A DNA stretch of 64,000 nt from Scolanthus callimorphus (lineage: Eukaryota; Cnidaria; Anthozoa; Actiniaria; Edwardsiidae), in NCBI GenBank assembly GCA_033964015.1, contig CM066915.1:4203575-4267574 (forward strand). Reading direction: 5' to 3'. Below, in pieces: positions 1-11,639 of this stretch (positions within the stretch are counted from its first letter, which is position 1; each line of letters opens with the position of its first letter). A program made the translations under genes and the position numbers. The notes under the pieces were generated by a model. The model was not told where the DNA came from. It did no database searches and saw only the letters and a program-made list of their open reading frames with translations.

Positions 1-1900
1 TGTCTCAACAATCAGTCGAACAACTTTCATTACTGTGTAAAAATGCTTGCTGTGTTACAAGGATCGGTACAAAACAAAACGCACAGAATTCTCTCTGCCA
101 GTCATGTAGACGCTTCATTTCTTCTTCGCTTCGCTTCAATTTTTATGATTTGAAATCGAGAATTCATAAATCGCTTAGAGAAATTGCAGCCACGGTGAAG
201 CCGATTGTTTTGAGGCAAACTGAAACTGCCTGTAGAAAGCGTTACATTTGTCACAAGATTGCTTACCGAAATAAACAGCGTATGTCTGTAGAAAGTGCTA
301 CATTTGACACAAGATTGCTTTGTTAGCTAAACTAGACTGTATTAACAAGAACTGCATGCGATCATTCTATGTTGTTTGACACGGCGATTCAAAATGTCCA
401 TAAATTATGGAGAAAACACGTCTTTGCCACCATTGCCTAAAAAGTGTTCAAAAGCCCATACAAAATCGAAAGTTATTATAGTATGCGACCTTAACAGCGT
501 ATACATTTGTTTAAAAACCTGAAACAAATATCGACAGATACAAGGTTGAATATATGAATACATGTCGAATTAATTGGTAGGGTGACCTCAAATAACGTTT
601 TGGTAAAAACTTTGCGAAAAGTGGATAAAACTTCCGGGCAAAAGTGCAGAAGTGCTTCGGTGATTCTCGTGGCAGGCAACTCTGCGATGAAACAAAAACA
701 AAATAGATTGTGCAAAATGCCCTCCGTAAAAATTGTTTACTCTGACGATAAAAAGTCCGATAATAAGAAACCTCTTCTCGCTCTTTGTACGTGATTGCCG
801 TATTATTTAGAAAAGAATCGAGACCGAGAAGCCAAAACCACGGGCTGCACCTATCGATAATACAAAATGCCCGCGGGAAATTGTTGTTTAATTAGTTCTT
901 ATAAAAAAAGGTTCTTATAAAAAAAGAGTGTATAAGTAATCCCTTCTGCGACAAAAAATTATCAATTATAGTACTTCTACATTTTTGAGGCCCCTATAAG
1001 CTACTAAAATTCTCACTATTCTCACAGGCTATACCGTAGATTGTTAAAATATATTAGCGAAAACTGCATGTGATTTCATTGCTGCAATTGACGTGGCAAT
1101 TGGCGATTCAGAGTCTCCATAAAATATGGAGAAAACACGACTTTGGGAACATTGTTTCAAAAAGTTGTCAAAAAGCCCATCTTCCATGGAAACTCTAAAA
1201 AGTCAGAGAGGCTATCAGATAAATTATTATACAAAGCAAGTTATTTTTGTATGTTACCTAGACTGTTTTCAAGGACTTTCATTCGTAGATAGGCTCTGCT
1301 CACAAGAAAATCATGCTAAATCTCCGAGGTCCCTGCTCTAAATGTCTGAAAATCAAGATAACCAAATATACGTCTATAAAAAGCGGAAAATGTATTTCCG
1401 TAGATGTATACATAACATAGCTTGACGAAGGGTTACGTCGGGTGATTCGATTATTGCACAGCAGTGCTCCACAGAACATTGCAACGAATAGAACGATTAG
1501 TCTCGTACTAAAACTCATGTTGAATTAACATGTTGAACTAATTAGGGTGATCAAACTCCTAAAGTGGAGATATTTGATATTTGCCATAACCCTAGAGTAG
1601 TATTTCAAAGGAGCAAATTGATAAATTCATCGATTCGTCTTTTTTGTGGCATTGAAGGGTATCGAAAAATTGATTCTTCTAATGCAATGTAATGATAAAC
1701 GATCATGGAAACCACCGAGGCTGACAATTTTGCGCCGAAACAAAAACTTTTAAGTTAAAACAACCAAATTGACTGAGCAAAATGCCCTGCGTTAAAAGAT
1801 GCCGACGCTAGACGATAAAAGACCGTGTATAGATATAATATGCACATAATATCGAACGTAGCCTGAGTAACAAACGTTCTCATGAAAGTTTTTACCGGCA
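1..1900 (+). repeat. Left inverted arm of the large element
   Basis: This stretch is collinear with 26283-28035 and, inverted, with about 6910-8690. A degenerate internal duplication is visible: about 320-480 is echoed at 1035-1200, with the CCATAAA(T/A)ATGGAGAAAACACG motif in both. Similarity stops at about 1890, just after the shared AACGTTC(T/C)CATGA stretch. No coding region can be supported; the short ORFs here are not conserved between arms. Confidence 0.65.
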
Positions 1901-2510
1901 GAGAAACCTGGTCAAATTGGGAAATTAGCGTTACAACATGAGGAAGTTACCCAACAAGCGAGAATTTCGCCGCCAGAGCTCCCCAGCCGTAAAACGCTCT
2001 TTCGCCGGCGATCGCCGTATCTGCCGTATTCCTTGTAACTATTTTAAGTGGTCGAAACTATTCTTAGACCGTGATCGACAAAGCTCAGCGTGTAAGGACT
2101 GTGTGTACACATAAATCGTTAGCCTGCTTACATCGAACGGACCGGGTTTTCCTCGATAAAAACACCCGGTACCGCCTGCAAAAAGCAGGCTAATAAATCG
2201 TACCTTAGCATCGACGTACATGCTTCGAAAAAGCCACGGCGCGTTTATATTGCAGTTCCCAAACCATGGCGATAGATCCCTGCGAGTTCCAGAATATTGT
2301 TCAGTCTTCCATATCTGATTGTTGTAGCAATCCATGCTCGCATGACGGGTGATCAAGAGCTATTTGGCAGCCTAACATAACAGCCTTGACAGTTTGTTTC
2401 CGGTTTCAATGCTGACCTGCAATTCTCGGCGGAGATCAGTTTTCCAGTGTTTTTTTTTTCGTATTGAGTTTTTGGTGCGCGCGGGATTCCTGTATCCGAA
2501 AACCCCCTAC
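1901..2510. other. Unassigned interior sequence of the large element
   Basis: This stretch is not matched in the other arms and has no convincing ORF or repeat. It is more GC-rich than its surroundings and may be part of the internal region of the large element. Confidence 0.4.
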
Positions 2511-2514
2511 CCCA

Positions 2515-2772
2515 ACAATAATATGAATAGCGTATACTTATATGATTTTCGCTCTACTAATATGGATTTCAGTCTACTAATATGAATTGCGTTACTTATA
2601 CGATTTTCGCTCTACTAATACGGATTTCAGTCTACTAATATGAATTTTGCACACTAATGTGAATTTCACTCTACTAATATGAATTTTGTATACTAATATG
2701 AATTTGGATACTAATATGATATTGTATACTTAAAGGAATTTTGCTCTACTTATTTGAATTTCAGTCTACTAA
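2515..2772. repeat. TACTAATATGAATTT tandem repeat, left part
   Basis: Variants of a unit of about 16-17 bases, built on CTACTAATATGAATTT, repeat imperfectly across this stretch. The array is interrupted at 2773 by a MITE and resumes at 3894, so it was continuous before that insertion. Confidence 0.75.
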
Positions 2773-3893
2773 GGCTGCATTCATTATGTATACTACATGG
2801 GGGGGGGGGGGGGGGCAGAGGATTTTTGGGGGGATCTCAAATTTAGGAACTGGAAAAGGGGGATGTCAAGTTTTTTTCATAACATGAAGGGGAGATGCAT
2901 ATTTTTGTTGAGGTATTATATATATTTAAAGAGCCTGTGTCAGCCGCCATTTTGACAGCATAGCAACATACCAAGTCGGAGAAAGCATCCATTTCCATCG
3001 GCTGATTTAGACAATATAGAGCAATTTTCTCGATTGAACTTGGTGTAAATCAAATCTGAAACTTTGTTTTTAGATGTAAATTTAAGATTTCTACACGTAA
3101 TTCGTCTTCTAATATCTAACGAAAACAATAACAAAGGAGTGGCTGACATGGGCTCTTTAAGACAAGGTTGTGCAGTTTGATAGTAAATGAAGGAAGGCTC
3201 AATTGTTAAACACCGAGTTTGAACCTCCTTCCTGAAGAAATATCACTTGCACTACTATTCTCGTGTATTCACCCTCTTTCAACTGATATGTTGAAAAAAA
3301 AACTGCGCGCTTCGCGCGCATACAGAATTATATTAAACTTAAAAGATCGTAAAAGGCCTTCTTGTTTTACTACAATTCCTCGAGGTCCTCTTCAGTGGCT
3401 TTCGTCTGCCAGACAAACGCCTTTGGACTTTTGATTAATAGTCTTGTAGCTTCATTGTCAAAATTGCGGCGCGCTTCGCGCGCACAACGGAAAACATACC
3501 AAACAATCAAATACAAAATAAATGATACTCAGCCTATGTGTAGTAAGGCTCCAATCGAGGAGCGCACCAGATCACTTGGTAGAAAGTCACTACCGACACA
3601 AAAAAGTAAAGCCACCTAGGATTTTTATTTGCATTTTTACGCTTTGTATTTTTTTTTTTTTTATCATTGAGCCTTGTTCTTTATTTTTTGTAAAATTTAT
3701 ATAAATATAAATTGAAAAAATTGTCTCCGGGGTGATGGGGGGGGGGGGGGGGGGGGGGGGGGGCATGTTTTTTCCTTTTGACCAAGAGGGGGGATTCGTA
3801 AAAAATATGTTGTGCCTTGGGGGATCTGAAAATTTTGCATTGTCAAAAAAATTTCCTCTGCCCCCCCCTGTAGTATACATAATGAATGCAGCC
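2773..3893. mobile_element. Harbinger/PIF-like MITE with TAA target duplication
   Basis: The two ends are perfect inverted repeats of about 25 bases starting GGCTGCATTCATTATG, followed on both sides by G or C runs. The element is flanked by TAA on each side (2770-2772 and 3894-3896). The 3-bp TWA duplication and GG-starting ends are typical of the PIF/Harbinger superfamily. It has no transposase ORF, so it is non-autonomous. It carries two GCGCGCTTCGCGCGC hairpins (about 3305 and 3472), a 26-base G run near 3738-3763 and a nested MITE at 2930-3156. Confidence 0.75.
2930..3156. mobile_element. TTAA-flanked MITE (Kolobok or piggyBac type) nested in the Harbinger-like MITE
   Basis: The ends AGAGCCTGTGTCAGCC and, on the other strand, AGAGCCCATGTCAGCC are inverted repeats with two mismatches. 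Each end abuts TTAA (2926-2929 and 3157-3160), the target duplication used by Kolobok and piggyBac elements. At 227 bp it has no coding capacity. Confidence 0.72.
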
Positions 3894-3985
3894 TAATATA
3901 GATTTTGTATACTTCTATGAATTTAATTCTACATATGAATTTCGAGTACTAATATGATATTGTATACTTACACGAAAAATAATTT
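3894..3985. repeat. TACTAATATGAATTT tandem repeat, right part
   Basis: The array seen at 2515-2772 continues here after the MITE, with units such as TACTAATATGATATTG, and then fades into unique sequence. Confidence 0.7.
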
Positions 3986-4676
3986 TGAAACATTTGGCGC
4001 CTGATAGCTAACAGGCTATCGAAAAATAAAATGATGAATTATTCCACGGGGCCGACGCTAAAAAAAATATATATAAATCGGTTGTATCGGGTCTATTGAT
4101 TAACTTTTGCAAATACGTGTTTTACTGCAGTTCTCGATCGCGTTGTTGAAGTTAGTTAAGTTACGATTACCCAGCCCGACACAGCATCAATGCAAAGGCG
4201 GACGCGGAGTCGGGGCTTAGAATAAAGTCATAGCTTCTTCGGCGGAGCACGTGTGGAGTGGCACTTTGCTTATGCAATCTCGTTATCATGCGAGCCGATG
4301 GTGTATGGGTAGTGCGATAAACGACCACCTACTGAAGTGGCGGCAGATACAATGTCAACATGTCAAATTTCATTCCATCCCACAATCCTGGAACTCTACA
4401 GCAGACACACTGCTCTTTTGTTTGTGACCTAGATTTTGACAATAAATGTCAATAAATAGTTGATACACCTGCCGAAGTGAAGCCCGGTTTTAGCAAAACC
4501 GCCCTACCGACTTCTCTATCAAGCCATCTACGGGCCATCTACTCTTTAATTTCCTGTGTATCACAGAACGTTCTATGTCTTATCAGGGTCTTATCAGGAA
4601 AATTCATGAAATTCATTTTGCCCCGATTTTACTCAGCCAAGCCCCGTATAGCCTTAACTCTAAGGTTAAAATGCTA

Positions 4677-4990
4677 GGGGTGACCGTCGGGAAACTCGAC
4701 TTTTGGCCCTAAAAAATACCTGGTCGGAAAAAAATTTCACCCTAAAAAATACCCCCTCAGTCTGAAAATACCCTAAAAAATACCAACAATTTTGACAGAT
4801 TAAATTTTATTCTGGCCGTTTATTTATATACATCAAATGTATCTTCTCGACTTTCAAAAACACTACCTTATTTGCGTGAGAACCCCCTAAAAATACTTAT
4901 TTTTCTTACTATACCGTTTTTTTTGTTTTCGAACCCCTAAAAAATACCAGATCGCCGATTTCAACCCCTAAAAAATACGACGGTCACCCC
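4677..4990. mobile_element. Small TIR element with TA flanks (mariner-like MITE)
   Basis: The ends GGGGTGACCGTCG and CGACGGTCACCCC are perfect inverted repeats, flanked by TA on both sides. The inverted match extends outward to ATGCTA/TAGCAT, so the exact boundary is uncertain. The interior repeats CCCTAAAAAATACC several times in both orientations. The TA duplication suggests Tc1/mariner, but no protein is present to confirm this. Confidence 0.65.
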
Positions 4991-6214
4991 TAGCATTCGA
5001 ATATAGGGAGTAATAACCTTTATTCATGTAGTTTTGTTTACTTGCGATTTTCGTATTTTAACTATACGCTCTCCACTCGGATGCTTCAAGCTTAAAAAGC
5101 TGTCAACATTTTGTCAATCATCGAAAATATGTACCTCGTGTGCTACATGCTGCTGCATGTACTGCACGCTGTGTGCATGCCATGTATCAATGAATGTGGC
5201 TGTTACTCTTACACTGGTCTCTTTAACAACAAGAGAAAACATGTAGAAGCTTCTGCTTGCTGCATATCGAATGCAGGTTTATCGATGGTTTGCTTATTAA
5301 TACTGGTATGGTCGCTGCATACTGAAGCTGTGTGATAAATACCGAGAAGGTACGATTTTTTTCATTATTTATACACATTACTATAGTATAGAAATAAGGA
5401 GTGGGGTATTTAAGAATAATGAGGATAATGTGATATAATGTAGTAAATAAGTATTTCCTCTTCTGTCCCTAAGACAACTTATCAGTCTGTTTTGGTAAAA
5501 CATTTTTTCGAAATGCCTCTATTAAAGTTTTATTATTCTTCGAGGTGAACAATGTGAAGTTAAAACAGCCAATGGTCAACGAAATCAGTGTGTTATATTT
5601 TCCAACACATCGTATTTTAAGAAGTAAGCACTGCAAGTTTGAAAGATATTTTGCTGGTGATCTCTGCTTGCTAGCATGGCTGCCGCGCTTTTCAAGAATT
5701 AGGCATTCAGGATATGAGATGACACTGTTCCGTGACGCAATTTGTATCTACACTTCTAAAGTGACGAATTAGGCTTCTTCCATACCCTCCAGACATGCAG
5801 CAGGGAATTCAAATAAAGACAACTTAAGGAAAACAATCTTACTAGCTAGATGGTTATGTTTTTAACGTAAACGCGCTTGTATAGTCTTTGTACAGAGGCG
5901 AACAAAATGATGCGTCAAATTACATTATTACTCGCATGCAAATTAGCTAGCCATGCACAAAAGTCGGGACTTTGAGAAAGCATAGCTATATTTAGCAGCT
6001 ATTTAACAAATCTTTCTTGAACTTGGTCCGGCATGTTTGTCTAATAATTATCTATCCATAGATCTGAAAATGATTTCGTTTCAATGCGCTTTAAGTCAGT
6101 TTTCTCACAACCGGGCAATTCTATGATTGTAGCAATTCAAATCATATTTCATAGGATTACGTTTCAGCTCTACGGGAGCCTTCTGTCGTGCTAAAACGGG
6201 CGCATGCAAGCATT
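4991..6214. other. Unassigned interior sequence
   Basis: AT-rich sequence between the small TIR element and the right arm. The ORFs here are short, overlapping and without recognisable motifs. I see no gene or RNA. Confidence 0.4.
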
Positions 6215-7329
6215 ATGACCTTACCAGGTCATCATTTGACATCCACAGTAAATGAATTAAACCATTTACAGATTTTGACAAGCCTTGCTCGATAACAAAG
6301 GTCGACCAATTCTAGTCGAAATACAACCCTGTTGATTTTCCTAGCGAGCAAATGTTCACAGTAAACTGAAGGTCAAACAATTAAAAAATACAGCAGTTAT
6401 ACGCTAATTGACAATACAGACGCATTTTATTCAAGAATTTCAAGGGATCGAATACTTATAACAACGTTCCTCACTCCCTGTCCAATAAACACAGTCCGCG
6501 GAACATTTTTCGCATTGGAATTTGATCACCTTTTCATAAAATTCGAATCTTTCCTTTCTATGGAAATTTCATACCACAGTGCAGTATTAACATTGGGACA
6601 TGATACGTTTAGCTGTATCAAGATCGAAATACGGAATTTTAGTGAAGAACTGCCAGCCTTCAAAGATAGACTGTTTGGAGTTTCATATTTTGCGAGCGTC
6701 TAACTAGACTTTCTCAAAGTCGCTTAAAACGATTTCATTGAGTTGGGTTTGAGTAGCTCATATAGCTCGCCTATTGAAAGGATTGAGTGGACGACTTGGA
6801 GCAAGTCTAGCGTCTAAAAAGTCTTTTTGTACGCGCGCAAAATACAAAATGAACTAAATCGATTCTTGTTTTAAGTCGATCAATAATAATATGGCAAGCG
6901 GCTGAAAAACCTTCATGGGAACGTTTGCTATTCAGGCTGAATGCGGTATTAAAACAGTATAAACAAAAAATTGCGTATTGGTGGTTTGATCGTTCATCAT
7001 TGTACTTTTTTTTTTATCAAAATGTTATATAGCAATAGGTTTCGATGCCATAGTCAATGTCGCAATATAGACGAATCGATGAATTATAAATTTGCTTTAA
7101 AAGCGTTTATCTTATATTCGACACCGAGAATTCGAGAATGACTCAGTTCTCGAGAAAGCAGTTTTTGCGAGGGGCTTCGCCACCCCTTACTCTCGTTCTC
7201 CAGTTAATATGGAATTTTAAACACCTCAACGATCTTGATTAAAAAAGCTTTTCTCCACATTTTGTGGAAATTCTGACACGACGTGCTTCTCTCCTAGTTC
7301 GCGTTTTTCGATCACTCAGAGTAGAATAT

Positions 7330-7606
7330 GTTTTATTATATAAACACCAATTAAATACCGGGTGATCTCCCGCGCGAAAACTTGATATCTTCACACGTGA
7401 AAATAACACGTTTAATTTCTTTTCACATGTGAAAAAAATCACACTTGCCTTTGCTCAATGCTCGATTTTTAAGCTTAACTCAAATAAAATTAGAATTTGG
7501 TATTTCATTGATGTTTGTATAATAAACAGAACATTACATGACCGCTTGAAGATACGAATTTTTTTTTCTTGTGTTAACAACTTTCGGCATGTAATATCCT
7601 CTGGAA
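7330..7606 (+). mobile_element. Widespread MITE copy (GGGTGATCTCCCGCGCG family)
   Basis: This is a degenerate copy of the sequence also seen at 27250-27530, 47956-48290 and 52861-53200. It shares the TATATAAACACCAAT start, the GGGTGATCTCCCGCGCG block, CACATGTGAAAA palindromes and the CATGTAATATCCTCT end. The hairpin section of the palindrome copies is mostly lost here. Confidence 0.7.
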
Positions 7607-8094
7607 CGGCGCGAGCCTGGAACGGCGTTTTCCGACCGGAATTAAACAATAATTTCCCCGCGGGCATTAGTGTAGTATCGACCGTGCAGCCCGTGCTTTG
7701 GCTTCTCGGTCTCGATTCTTCTTTTAAATAATACGGCAATCACCTACATAGAGCGGAGAAGAGGTTTCTTATTGGGCCTGCCACGAAGCACTTTGGCGCG
7801 GAAGTTTTATCCACTTTTCGCGAAGTTTTTAACAAAATTAATGCAACATGTATTCCAACCTTGCATCTGTCGATATTTGTTTCAGGTTTAAAAAAAATGT
7901 ATACTTCTGCTCTTAAGGTCGCATACTAAAATAACTTCGATTTTGTGTGGGCTTTTGAACACTTTTTTCAAGCAATGCTGGCAAAGAGGTGTTTTCTCCA
8001 TAATTTATGGATATTTTGAATCCCCGTGTCAATTACAACATAGAATGATCACATTCGTTCTTGTTAATACAGTCTAGTTTATTTAGCGAGCAAA

Positions 8095-8480
8095 GCATCT
8101 TGTGTTAAATGTAGCGCTTTCTACAGGCATACGCTGTTTATTTCGGTAAGCAATCTTGTGTCAAATGTAGCACTTTCTACAGGTATACGCTGTTTATTTC
8201 GGTAAGCAATCTTGTGTTAAATGTAGCGCTTTCTACAGGCATACGCTGTTATTTCGGTAAGCAATCTTCTGTCAATGTAGCGCTTTCTACAGGCATACGC
8301 TGTTTATTTTAGTAAGCAATCTTGTGTCAAATGTAGCGCTTTCTACAGACATATGCTGTTTATTTCGGTAAGCAATCTTGTGTTAAATGTAGCGCTTTCT
8401 AGGGCATACGCTGTTTATTTCGGTAAGCAATCTTGTGTTAAATGTAGCGCTTTCTACAGGCATACGCTGTTTCTTTCGGT
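8095..8480. repeat. 56-bp minisatellite in the right arm
   Basis: About seven head-to-tail copies of a unit of 55-57 bases contain GTAAGCAATCTTGTGT, AATGTAGCGCTTTCTACAGG and CATACGCTGTTTATTTCG. The matching left arm (about 235-325) has only one to two copies, and the third arm (about 26525-26580) about one. The array therefore expanded in this arm alone. Confidence 0.85.
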
Positions 8481-9211
8481 GTTTATAGTTGCAGTTTTTG
8501 TCTCAAAACCATCGGCTTTCTCCGTGGCTGCAATTTTTCTAAGCGATTTATGAATTCTCCATTTCAAATCTCAAAAATAAGAAATAAAGCGTCTACATGA
8601 CTGGCAGAGAGAAGTCGGTGATGTGATTTTGTTTTGTACCGATCCTTGTAACACAGCAAGCATTTTTTTGTTGACACAATATAGATTCACGGGTATATCC
8701 GATATCCGACACCGTACTCGCTCTCCAGTTTATATGGAATTTTTATCACCTCCTTCAACCATCTTGATTTAAAAAGCATTTCTCCACATTTTATGGAAAT
8801 CTGACATGTCGATATTCTGTTCTCCATTTTTTTTGGAGAAATAACCTGCATCTCCAGCTAGCTTTAGATTTATCCTAAAAGACGTTTCGGTGTGGATATT
8901 TTCGTCAGTCCGGATTTAAACATTAGCTCCGGAATTAAATCAAGACGTGTTATATCTGTTCTGACGAGGTTTGCAGAATTGCGAAATTATTCGTCATGAT
9001 AATCGGTTTTGTGGGAACAGTTTAAAAACTGGAAAAATATTAGGGGTTGAAAGAAGCATAAAGTTGACTTTTATTTTATTTGGTTATGAATGTGAGCTGC
9101 TGCAGCAGCCATCTCTAACCTTGAGCTATCCCTTGATTATGCTGTTCTAGTGTACAGCTGTTTTGACATTGGTTTTCATCGTTTCTGATCTATCTGCTGT
9201 GCAACCAAAAT

Positions 9212-9531
9212 CAGTGGCGGATCTAGGGGCGGATTTAGACTATTGCAACCGTAGCAAATGCTACAATCAGATTTCAGGGAGATTTTATGTTTGTTTTATC
9301 AGTTATTCCATAATCACTACTGCACTACAGTGAGAGTTTACCCTAGATCCGCTCCCGAGTGACTCCGCACCCCCCTTTGTAGCAAAAAAGGAAAGAAAGA
9401 AAACTAAGTAACAAATAAGTTCAAACGACGATTTTTGCGTTATGTTATCGATATCGGAAGCAATAGAATTTCTTGCTTGGAAATTGGCCAAGCTTTGTAA
9501 CCCCTCTTCAAAAAACCTGGATCCGCCACTG
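9212..9531. mobile_element. MITE with CAGTGGCGGATC ends
   Basis: The left end CAGTGGCGGATCTAGG and right end CCTGGATCCGCCACTG form a near-perfect inverted repeat. An internal pair (GGATCTAGGGGCGGAT and its complement near 9344-9356) adds further symmetry. Ends of this type are common in hAT-like non-autonomous elements. The flanks share AAAAT, but a clean 8-bp duplication is not evident. Confidence 0.6.
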
Positions 9532-9922
9532 AAAATACCTACAGCCAGTTATTCTGAAAGTAGAGTAATGTCAGCGTTAAGGTTACAATTCCCTGGGTAA
9601 ACTAAGAAACTCGCATATGACATGTTCAGTGGTCGTACGTACCCGTGCGTGATCGAACGCTGAACCTTCCTTGGCCATTGTGCAATTACATTGGACTTCG
9701 ATCGCGCCAAAACTTCCTCTACTACTGTGAACTGTTACTATGAATGGCTGTTTGAATTGAGCTTAAATAAAACCATAGTGAATATTAAATAAAAGAGAAC
9801 AGTTCAGCTCGATCTGCCATCCAGTTCTTCAGCTGGTTCAAATCGATGTTCGGTCGCATGAGCCTGCGGTATTGGGGTCAGCCAGTCAGCAGAGTCAGAG
9901 GCTTGACTGCATAGCTAACAAA
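9532..9922. other. Possible upstream and 5'UTR sequence of the orphan exon
   Basis: Unique sequence without repeats or convincing ORFs. It lies directly upstream of a start codon in good coding context, so part of it may be promoter and 5'UTR. No TATA box or other decisive element was identified. Confidence 0.25.
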
Positions 9923-10026
9923 ATGTCGGCAGTAGTGGAAAGACGTGTCGAACTTCCATCCGTTATAGTTCCTGTACCTATTAAGCCCATGGGGATTTTT
10001 GCTGAAATTCAATGGAAACCCGAAAA
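9923..10026 (+). CDS. Possible first coding exon of an unidentified host gene
   Basis: An ATG in the context ACAAAATG opens 34 codons plus two bases and ends at a strong splice donor, GTAAGT, at 10027. The peptide begins MSAVVERRVELPSV, then VPVPIKPMGIFAEIQWKPE. Its composition is unlike the junk ORFs around it, and the sequence is single-copy in the window. I do not recognise the protein. No downstream exon could be joined with confidence, so the rest may lie in or beyond the repeat-rich 10-20 kb stretch. This is the only sign of an ordinary host gene in the window. It remains an inference from ORF, start context and donor site. Confidence 0.35.
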
Positions 10027-10162
10027 GTAAGTACACACACACCTATAATTAATGGCAGAATTTATTGTTTAAGGCTGTTCCGTGCGATCTCTTCTTGTAT
10101 CAGATGGTGAGACGGGCTCACATTTCGCATTCACATTCCACACGAGCTGATGTGACAAAATC

Positions 10163-10306
10163 GAAGGGATAACTCAGAAGGACCTGATTAATAATTCATA
10201 GGACAAACAATAAAACGAAGCTACATTGGGTGACATGGCATATATAGCTTCGTTCTACCGTGAAGCCTATGAATTATTAACCAGGTCCTTCTGAGTCATC
10301 CCTTTT
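10163..10306. mobile_element. Small foldback element
   Basis: Arms of about 40 bases, beginning AAGGGATAACTCAGAAGGAC and ending in its near complement TCCTTCTGAGTCATCCCTTT, surround a shorter inner inverted pair (AACGAAGCTA and TAGCTTCGTT). The whole would fold into one hairpin of about 145 bases. It has no coding capacity. Confidence 0.65.
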
Positions 10307-10310
10307 AGCC

Positions 10311-10830
10311 ATGACCGGGGCTCATATCATACTGTATCCTGCATATTTTAAAATGAGTCTGCTGTCCAGTTGTCTGAATTAGCCGTAGAAATCTGCATTT
10401 GATCATCCAGATTTCGTTTTTTGCTTGTTTCTTTCTTTGTGGTATGTACTAAAACTTGGATAAAACTCGCCTCATGTCGATAGTCTTATCAACCTCCCAT
10501 CTCAGGGACTATTGGCCGCTAATCATTTCACCTATTGGTTTCACTATAACAGTCATACAAACTCTACATTTACTCTGGTTGCATTGTAAATTATTCCTGT
10601 AGGTTTTATTCAGAATAGGTGAATCACTTTGCGATTTGTTTCACTAAGTCATATGAAATTCGCTATAATAAGCTTAAATACAAAATAAATACAAAGTATA
10701 GTCGAAAACAATTAAAATTAAAATACCTATCAGTGAGCACCCTTAACCGTTGTCTACTAAATTGTAGGCACTGACTTTTCAAACCGTTGAAAAGTTAATT
10801 CTTTTTTGTAAATATGACAGCGGGAGTGTT
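10311..10830. other. Unassigned sequence with an old MITE remnant
   Basis: The stretch around 10538-10665 resembles the MITE inside the P-like element (35645-36073). It shares TAGGTTTTATTCAGAAT.GGTG, a CACTTTG.GATT block and TTTCACTA..GTCAT. The rest shows no feature. Confidence 0.35.
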
Positions 10831-11300
10831 CACCATGGTCTATCATGGTAGACCATGTTCTCTGCAGTTCTAAGTCAACACTCAGGGAATCTTAAAAAAA
10901 ATATCAGTGTTCCTTTTAAAAAGTCGCTTACTATTGTAGGCAGTACAAGTAAATGCTATAAACATGTGAAGTTTCACTTTTTGTAAAATGACTTGTTGAT
11001 TGTTTACCATGGTCTACCATGGTGGACCATGATCTCTGAAGTCATAAATTTAAACACTCAAAAACAGAAAAAAAAATGCTAAACAATGTTTTAAAATTTG
11101 TATACTAAATTGATAGAGATGTTTTCATGCCAATAAAACATAAATTTCTTAAAATCAAGGAATTCATAATTTTGACCATGGTCAACTGTGGACCATGGTC
11201 TATACAAAAAGTTCACCACAGTCAGTCACCATGGTTTAAGCACGGTCGAGCATGGTTAACCATGGTTGACAGTGAAAAACCATGGTACCATGGTCAACGT
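10831..11300. repeat. Clusters of CCATGGT palindromes
   Basis: Three clusters (about 10833-10860, 11007-11032 and 11175-11300) are packed with CCATGGT, TGGACCATGGTC and GTTAACCATGGTT. The last cluster contains about nine near-palindromic occurrences in 120 bases. Spacing is irregular, so this is not a simple tandem satellite. Confidence 0.65.
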
Positions 11301-11439
11301 GAGACTGGGGTACCTTGTACCTTAACGCTGACATGATCACCTTGTACTCAATGTTCCATGTCAAAAAGCTTGTCTGTGGCATAGCCAGCATTTGGGAAAG
11401 GGGGGCCACAACTACTGAAAATGTTTTACTACCCTTACG

Positions 11440-11630
11440 AACATATGTGTTTGCATATAAGTAGCATATATCTGCATACATGTCACATATATGTACATGT
11501 ATGTGAATTATATGCATAGTTCTACATATATTCTGCATATATATGTCAACTGTATGTAACATATATGCGGCATATATGTAATATCTACATATGTCTGACA
11601 TAGATGTAATATATGTCACGCATATGCAGG
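11440..11630. repeat. CATATATG-rich repeat island, copy 1
   Basis: Dense occurrences of CATATATG, GCATATATGT and ACATATATGT in both orientations. It resembles the island at 14005-14300, with which it shares ATGTTGCATA-like words. It could be a degenerate palindromic satellite or MITE. Confidence 0.55.
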
Positions 11631-11639
11631 ATCACATTA

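Larger units (their letters stand above)
1..8955. mobile_element. Large DNA element with long inverted arms (5' end outside window)
   Basis: The left arm (1 to about 1900) reads as the reverse complement of about 6900-8690. The right arm continues outward to 8955 and inward to about 6215, where it still matches a third arm at 26003-28645. The outer end shows TAACACGTCTTGAT at 26000 and its reverse complement at 8942-8955, so the terminus is near ACACGTCTTGATT. The left arm lacks about 280 bases, which lie before the window. No transposase is recognisable inside. Short motifs of the form CCATAAATTATGGAG recur several times in each arm and could be protein-binding sites. The superfamily is unknown. 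Calling it one element rather than two inverted insertions is an inference. Confidence 0.55.
6215..8955 (-). repeat. Right inverted arm of the large element
   Basis: Read on the minus strand, this matches 26003-28645 from the end motif ACACGTCTTGATT inward to the sequence CCTTACCAGGTCATCATTTG at 6218. It contains the shared MITE (7330-7606) and an expanded minisatellite (8095-8480). A short reading frame at 6515-6703 has a longer counterpart at 27797-28303. Confidence 0.7.
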
